From positions 124,001-188,000 of the forward strand of contig NZ_JAWMQR010000005.1 of assembly GCF_033283405.1 (NCBI RefSeq): DNA of 64,000 bases, written 5' to 3'. Made by a program: the position numbers and the translations under genes. Positions 59,461 to 64,000 of this stretch are shown here, in pieces. Each line of letters begins with the position of its first letter. Position 1 is the stretch's first letter. The notes beneath the pieces were generated by a model that saw nothing but the letters and a program-made list of their open reading frames with translations, did no database searches and was not told the DNA's origin. Source of the DNA: Halioxenophilus sp033283405. GTDB taxonomy: Bacteria; Pseudomonadota; Gammaproteobacteria; Pseudomonadales; Cellvibrionaceae.

Positions 59461-60168
59461 ATGTCTGTCAATAATGTTGATTCAGCTTTAAGCGCTTACT
59501 CGGTAGAGAATCGCAATACGAAAGAGACATCCAACAGCGATGAGCTGGGTAGAGATGTATTTCTGCAATTGTTAACCACTCAGTTGCAGAATCAAAATCC
59601 CTTGGAACCACAGGAAAACAGCGAATTTGTGGCGCAGCTTGCTCAATTTACTCAGGTTGAGAGCCTGGATGAATTAAGCAACTCCTTTGGTGACTTTACC
59701 GGTTCATTCTTATCAAATCAGGCTCTGCAGGCTTCCTCGTTGGTGGGTACCTCGGTCACAGTGCCAACCAGTCATACACTGTTGCCGCCGGATGGAATTG
59801 TCTCTGGCAGTGTGGATATTCCAGCCAGTACCAACGAGTTGAATATAGAAATTTACGATGCCAACGGTTCGTTGGTCGATAAAATTCCAGCCGGTGCTCA
59901 AAGTGCCGGTGAACTGGTGTTCCGTTGGGATGGCAGCTACGCCGAGGTTAATGGCGAATTGTTGGATTGGCAGTCCAGCCGCGAAGATGTCAGTTCCGGC
60001 GAATACACCTTCCGGGTATCGGCTAATTTAAATGGTGAAGTGACCCAGCTGGATACCTCGCTCAGTGCCAATGTTAACAGCGTAACAGTCGGTGCCGATG
60101 GTGAATTGACGCTCAATCTGGCCGGTGTCGGGGCTTACAGTTTTGACGAAGTTGTGCAATTTAATTGA
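59461..60168 (+). CDS. flgD: hook cap / assembly scaffold FlgD
   Basis: 235 residues. The conserved N-terminus LGRDVFLQLLTTQLQNQNPLEPQENSEFVAQLAQFTQVESLDEL is followed by a Tudor-like/FnIII-type C-terminal domain. FlgD caps the growing hook. RBS ACGGAG precedes ATG 59461; 27 bp after flgC. Confidence 0.96.
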   Translation: MSVNNVDSALSAYSVENRNTKETSNSDELGRDVFLQLLTTQLQNQNPLEPQENSEFVAQLAQFTQVESLDELSNSFGDFTGSFLSNQALQASSLVGTSVTVPTSHTLLPPDGIVSGSVDIPASTNELNIEIYDANGSLVDKIPAGAQSAGELVFRWDGSYAEVNGELLDWQSSREDVSSGEYTFRVSANLNGEVTQLDTSLSANVNSVTVGADGELTLNLAGVGAYSFDEVVQFN

Positions 60169-60301
60169 TGCGACAAGAGACCAGGCTAGATTGGCCAGCA
60201 ACCGTTAAATAAATAGAAGTAATACAAGGACGCGCTGAGTTTCTCAGGGTAAATGAATTTAAAGTGTAGCAAGACGTCATTCGTCGAGTAGGAGTAAATC
60301 C

Positions 60302-61564
60302 ATGGCTTTTAATGTGGCACTAAGTGGTATTCGGGCAGCCAGTGTCGATCTGGAAGTAACTGGCAACAATATCGCCAACGCGTCAACGGTTGGCTTTAAA
60401 GGTAGTCGTGCTGAGTTTGGTGATATTTATTCGAACTCTCTGTTCGGTTCCGGCTCTTTAGCCGTCGGTGACGGTGTTCGAGTGGAGGAGGTGGCACAGC
60501 TGTTTGATCAGGGTAATCTGGCCTACACGGAAAATGAATTGGATCTGGCGGTAAGCGGTGCAGGTTTCTTTGTGCTGAATGTCGGTGGTGAAATAAATTA
60601 TACCCGCGATGGTACCTTCGCGCTGGATGAAAATGGTTTTGTGGTGGCCAATAATGGTGGCGTTGTCCAGGGTTATGGGGCGGATGAAAATAACAATATT
60701 ATCGGTGTGTTATCTCCCCTGCAGATCTCCACCGATAATATTCCCCCGATTCAAACCGATAATGTCGACTGGGTATTGAATTTCGATGCGAGTGAAACGC
60801 CGCCATTGGCAACGCCTTTTGATGTTACCGATGCAAGCTCCTATAACAACGCGACGTCGGTAACCGTCTACGACGCCTTGGGTGTCAGCCACACCTTAAC
60901 TCAATATTATGTGCAGGTGGGTGTCAATGGTACCCGCACCGAGTGGGATGCGTACTCCTTTATTGATGGGCAGGCTGCGGCGGTCGACGCTCTGGGCAAT
61001 CCCACCGCCAACCGCTTGGCTTTTGATTCCACGGGCCAGTTGGCGTCGGTGGACGGTGTCGATGGCAATACTGAAATCACCATTGCTGGCTGGGCCGACC
61101 CAGATGCCACAGACCCAGCCCGTCCCGATATGACTATCGATTACCTGGGTACAACACAGTTTGGTTCCGATTTTGGTGTGACCGATGTGACTCAAAATGG
61201 CTACACCACCGGCCGGCTATCCGGTTTGGAAATTGATTCAACCGGAATCATCTTCGCCCGTTTCACCAATGGACAGTCCCGTGTTATTGGCCAATTTGCT
61301 TTGGCTGAATTTGCCAATAATCAGGGCTTACAACCGGTAGGTTCCAACTCATGGGCGCAAACATATCAATCGGGCGACCCGAACATCGGTTCACCTGGCT
61401 CGGCAGCATTGGGATTGATTAATTCCGGCGCGCTGGAAGAGTCTAATATCGATTTAACAGAACAACTGGTGCAATTAATTATTGCGCAACGAAATTATCA
61501 GGCGAATTCAAAAACCATTGAGACGGCCGACCAGGTTACTCAAACAATTATTAATATTCGCTAA
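60302..61564 (+). CDS. flgE: flagellar hook protein FlgE
   Basis: 420 residues. Start MAFNVALSGIRAASVDLEVTGNNIANASTVGFKGSRAEFGD and the end LTEQLVQLIIAQRNYQANSKTIETADQVTQTIINIR are the hook/rod signatures; the middle is a beta-rich variable domain. RBS AGTAGGAG before ATG. The 133-bp gap to flgD has only a small stem. A tetraloop terminator follows. Confidence 0.96.
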   Translation: MAFNVALSGIRAASVDLEVTGNNIANASTVGFKGSRAEFGDIYSNSLFGSGSLAVGDGVRVEEVAQLFDQGNLAYTENELDLAVSGAGFFVLNVGGEINYTRDGTFALDENGFVVANNGGVVQGYGADENNNIIGVLSPLQISTDNIPPIQTDNVDWVLNFDASETPPLATPFDVTDASSYNNATSVTVYDALGVSHTLTQYYVQVGVNGTRTEWDAYSFIDGQAAAVDALGNPTANRLAFDSTGQLASVDGVDGNTEITIAGWADPDATDPARPDMTIDYLGTTQFGSDFGVTDVTQNGYTTGRLSGLEIDSTGIIFARFTNGQSRVIGQFALAEFANNQGLQPVGSNSWAQTYQSGDPNIGSPGSAALGLINSGALEESNIDLTEQLVQLIIAQRNYQANSKTIETADQVTQTIINIR

Positions 61565-61588
61565 TACCAAAATTGACTGTGCGATTTG

Positions 61589-61612
61589 GGCGACGAAAGT
61601 CGCCTTTTTTTT
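61589..61612 (+). terminator. intrinsic terminator after flgE
   Basis: Stem GGCGAC (61589-61594) / GTCGCC (61599-61604) with a GAAA tetraloop, then eight Ts (61605-61612). A classical terminator closing the flgBCDE unit before the flgF promoter. Confidence 0.92.
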
Positions 61613-61663
61613 GCCTGCGATTTATGGCTTTCACGCTCAAAAAATTACCGTCAATAATTTTTC

Positions 61664-61679
61664 TGGCATTGTTGTTGCT
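61664..61679 (+). promoter_or_regulatory. sigma-54-type promoter for flgF
   Basis: TGGCAT-TGTTG-TTGCT: GG and GC in the 12-bp register, TTGCT perfect, one change in the -24 element. It is 50 bp before the flgF start and just after the flgE terminator. Confidence 0.75.
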
Positions 61680-61728
61680 CTCTTTAAGTTAACAACAATT
61701 TTTTGGCGTTTTTGAATTTGGAGTCGTT

Positions 61729-62472
61729 GTGGATCGCGCTATTTACATTGCTATGACTGGTGCCAAAAACAATATGCTGGCACAAACCGCCCGGGCCAAT
61801 AATCTGGCTAATGCCAATACCACAGGCTTTCGTGCCGATTTCGAGCAGGCCCGAAGTCAGGGCGTCTATTACGGTAGTGGCCTGCCGACACGTGCCTATT
61901 CACAAACCGAACGGCCGGCTACCGATTTTACTCTGGGCAACATGGAAGAGACCGGCAGGGACCTGGATCTGGCGATAGAGGGCGACGGCTTTTTTGTGGT
62001 CACCGCGCCCGATGGCAGTGAAGCTTTGACCAGGGCGGGTAATTTGGTGATTGGCGCTGATGGCCTGCTGCAAACCGGCAATGGTTTGCCGGTAATGGGC
62101 AGCAACGGTGTCATTGTTTTGCCGCCTTTGGAGAAAATAGAGATAGCACGGGATGGCTCCATCAATATCCAGGTGCAAGGGCAGGGGCCAGAATCCCTGG
62201 CGGTGATTGATCGGTTGCGATTGGTCAACCCCGATGTGGCTAATTTGGAGAAGGGCGGCGATGGCCTGATTCGTCTGAACGATGGCAGTGACCTGCAGGA
62301 GGATCCAAACGTTACCGTGGCCTCCGGCTTTTTGGAAGGCAGCAATGTCAATGTGATCGATGAGTTTACGCACATTTTGGCGTTGGCCCGCCAGTATGAA
62401 ACACAGATCAAAATGATGTCGACGGTAGAAGAGAATTCCGATGCCTCGGTACGGCTATTGCAACTCAGTTAA
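61729..62472 (+). CDS. flgF: flagellar distal rod protein FlgF
   Basis: 247 residues; N-terminal AIYIAMTGAKNNMLAQTARANNLANANTTGFRADFEQARSQ and the DLAIEGDGFFVV segment are typical, C-terminal EFTHILALARQYETQIKMMSTVEENSDAS closes. GTG start at 61729 follows TTGGAG. 127 bp precede flgG. Confidence 0.95.
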   Translation: MDRAIYIAMTGAKNNMLAQTARANNLANANTTGFRADFEQARSQGVYYGSGLPTRAYSQTERPATDFTLGNMEETGRDLDLAIEGDGFFVVTAPDGSEALTRAGNLVIGADGLLQTGNGLPVMGSNGVIVLPPLEKIEIARDGSINIQVQGQGPESLAVIDRLRLVNPDVANLEKGGDGLIRLNDGSDLQEDPNVTVASGFLEGSNVNVIDEFTHILALARQYETQIKMMSTVEENSDASVRLLQLS

Positions 62473-62476
62473 TTGA

Positions 62477-62504
62477 ATAAAAGTTAACTAGATAAAAAGT
62501 TAAC
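62477..62504 (+). repeat. two near-identical A/T-rich direct repeats between flgF and flgG
   Basis: ATAAAAGTTAAC (62477-62488) and ATAAAAAGTTAAC (62492-62504) follow the flgF stop. They may only reflect A/T-rich sequence; no role is evident. Confidence 0.4.
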
Positions 62505-62599
62505 CGGATTTACAGGGTTAATGTTGCAGTAGATGAAAGGTCACCGATAGCTAGGCGTTGGTTAAGTTCTAACAAAGTGAAAATATTTGAGGTTGTTCC

Positions 62600-63385
62600 A
62601 TGCACGCAGCGTTGTATGTAAGTAAAACCGGGTTGAGCGCTCAAGACACTCAACTAACAACGATTTCCAATAACCTGGCCAACGCATCAACGGTGGGTTT
62701 CAAAAGAGATGCAGCTGTCTTTGAAGATCTCTTATACCAGATTACCCGGCAGCCCGGCGCGCAAACCACGCAGGACACCACCTTGCCCTCTGGTCTGCAG
62801 TTGGGTACCGGTGTGCGTGTGGTGGGTACTCAAAAGCAGTTTGGTGAAGGCAGTTTGCAGGTAACGGATCAGTCGCTGGACCTGGCCATCAGTGGCCGCG
62901 GCTTTTTCCAGATCACCATGCCCGATGGCTCTACCTCTTACACCCGTAATGGCCAGTTCCATCTCAATGCCAATGGCGAAATAGTCAACGCCAATGGTCT
63001 TTTGCTGGAGCCTGCGATAACCATTCCGGAAAATACCAGTACCGTCACCATTGGTACGGATGGCACCGTCTCTGCCAATATCCTTGGTGAAGCAGACCCG
63101 CAACTGCTGGGTACAATCGAAACCGTTGATTTTATTAACCCAGCTGGTTTGCAATCCCTCGGTGGCAACCTCTTTTATGAAACTGCAGCCAGTGGCAACC
63201 CGGTCACCGGTACTGCAGGCCTGGATGGGCTGGGTGAGATTATGCAAGGTACTTTGGAGAACTCCAATGTCGATATCGTCGAAGAGATGGTCAATATGAT
63301 CACCACCCAGCGTGTCTACGAGTTGAATTCCAAAGTGGTCTCTACTGCCGATCAAATGCTGCAGTACATTACCCAGAACTTATAG
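62600..63385 (+). CDS. flgG: flagellar distal rod protein FlgG
   Basis: 261 residues, length as in E. coli (260). Start MHAALYVSKTGLSAQDTQLTTISNNLANASTVGFKRDAAVFEDLLYQ, DLAISGRGFFQ and the end VDIVEEMVNMITTQRVYELNSKVVSTADQMLQYITQNL identify FlgG. The gene is 127 bp after flgF and 10 bp before flgH. Confidence 0.97.
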   Translation: MHAALYVSKTGLSAQDTQLTTISNNLANASTVGFKRDAAVFEDLLYQITRQPGAQTTQDTTLPSGLQLGTGVRVVGTQKQFGEGSLQVTDQSLDLAISGRGFFQITMPDGSTSYTRNGQFHLNANGEIVNANGLLLEPAITIPENTSTVTIGTDGTVSANILGEADPQLLGTIETVDFINPAGLQSLGGNLFYETAASGNPVTGTAGLDGLGEIMQGTLENSNVDIVEEMVNMITTQRVYELNSKVVSTADQMLQYITQNL

Positions 63386-63395
63386 GTTGAAAGGT

Positions 63396-64000
63396 ATGCT
63401 GGCTGAGTGGGTTAAATTATTGGCGATGGTACAAGCGGCCTGCTTGCTGGCGGCTTGTGGTTCGCAAACACTGGCGCCCAAGCCGGATAGTGATCCCTAT
63501 TTTGCCCCGGTGATGGCACCGAGTGCAGCCCGGGAGCCGCCCAGTAATGGCTCTCTCTACAGCCGCAACTACGCAATGTCACTTTATGGCGACTCCAAAG
63601 CGATGCGGGTGGGCGATATCATCACTGTTGTTCTGCAGGAGCGTACCACCTCCAGCAAATCGACCAACGTCTCGGTGATAAAAGATAATAATATCGGTGT
63701 TGATGAAGGCACGTTGTTGGGAACGGGGCTTGGTGTCTCTAACCTTAGCCTGCTTACCGACCTCACTGCGCAACGGGATTTTAGCGGTGAGGCGGATGCC
63801 GATCAAAGCAATCGCCTGCAAGGCAATATTACCGTTACCGTGGCCGATATTCTGGAAAATGGCAATTTGGTTATCCGTGGTGAAAAGTGGTTAACCTTAA
63901 ACCGCGGCGATGAATTTATCCGCTTGAGCGGTATTGTGCGGCCCCAGGATATTGCCACTGACAATACCATCGCCTCTACCCGCATCGCCAATGCTCGAAT
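63396..64000 (+). CDS. flgH: flagellar L-ring lipoprotein FlgH, truncated at the window end
   Basis: 201 residues are visible; the gene continues beyond the window (E. coli FlgH 232). Lipobox LAAC (C21 region) after a hydrophobic start MLAEWVKLLAMVQAACLLAAC. Then SLYSRNYAMSLYGDSKAMRVGDIITVVLQERTTSSKST and ILENGNLVIRGEKWLTLNRGDEFIRLSGIVRPQDIATDNTIASTRIANARI, the FlgH signature. AAGG precedes ATG 63396, 10 bp after the flgG stop. Confidence 0.95.
   Translation, partial: MLAEWVKLLAMVQAACLLAACGSQTLAPKPDSDPYFAPVMAPSAAREPPSNGSLYSRNYAMSLYGDSKAMRVGDIITVVLQERTTSSKSTNVSVIKDNNIGVDEGTLLGTGLGVSNLSLLTDLTAQRDFSGEADADQSNRLQGNITVTVADILENGNLVIRGEKWLTLNRGDEFIRLSGIVRPQDIATDNTIASTRIANAR

Overview
The window comes from a motile, rod-shaped, Gram-negative gammaproteobacterium. 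Every recognisable protein is of gammaproteobacterial type, and from memory several gene runs match the Pseudomonas order: dusA-tal-STAS-PP2C; arsC-wrbA-DUF2069 beside yihY; ndk-rlmN-pilW-rodZ-ispG-hisS-yfgM-bamB-der; bepA-tusA-perM; flgNMA-cheVR. With the short form of OpgH, a Cellvibrionales/Pseudomonadales relative is likely, but the sequence alone does not fix the genus. Coding is dense, composition is even, and no prophage, transposase or CRISPR array is visible.

Layout. 1-3.6 kb: end of a PP2C-type response-regulator phosphatase with its STAS partner, a TerB-like protein, transaldolase and DusA. 3.8-7.5 kb: YigZ, the GspAB pair that helps assemble the type II secretin, and a small zinc-ribbon protein. 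7.6-11.4 kb: purMN, a DUF2066 protein and Hda. 11.4-16.3 kb: SppA, DUF2069, WrbA, ArsC, YihY. 16.3-17.3 kb: a 450-bp gap and an orphan CheC-like protein. 17.5-30 kb: AvtA, a lone IscS, then the ndk to der run. 30-37 kb: YjbR, a MipA/OmpV protein, a membrane coiled-coil protein, YciH, a zinc-ribbon membrane protein, a potassium channel, an LpxH-like phosphoesterase, SlyX and BepA. 37-42 kb: TusA, a 270-bp inverted-repeat element, PerM and a pitrilysin-like protease. 42-48.5 kb: AceE/AceF, SlyD, RsmE and tRNA-Arg(CCU). 48.6-64 kb: a flagellar/chemotaxis cluster (flgN, flgM, flgA, cheV, cheR, flgB-flgH), with opgGH, an unknown gene and unusual non-coding DNA lying between cheR and flgB.

The genes are mostly housekeeping, in clear functional groups: envelope biogenesis (BamB, YfgM, RodZ, BepA, PilW, OpgGH), carbon entry to the TCA cycle (AceEF), sulfur transfer for tRNA thiolation (IscS, TusA) and motility. 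Three sigma-54-type promoters (before flgA, flgB and flgF) fit a flagellar hierarchy of the Pseudomonas kind.

Most notable observations: (1) a 270-bp MITE-like element with perfect 26-bp terminal inverted repeats and two nested hairpins, inserted exactly at the tusA stop codon; (2) iscS directly followed by ndk, without iscU-iscA-hscBA-fdx, and an IscS lacking the C-terminal IscU-docking tail; (3) a near-perfect FNR/Anr box before a possible small exported protein; (4) an 841-bp non-coding gap between cheR and opgG; (5) an OpgH without the N-terminal domain that in E. coli inhibits FtsZ; (6) a CheC-like protein with one intact active site and no CheD beside it.
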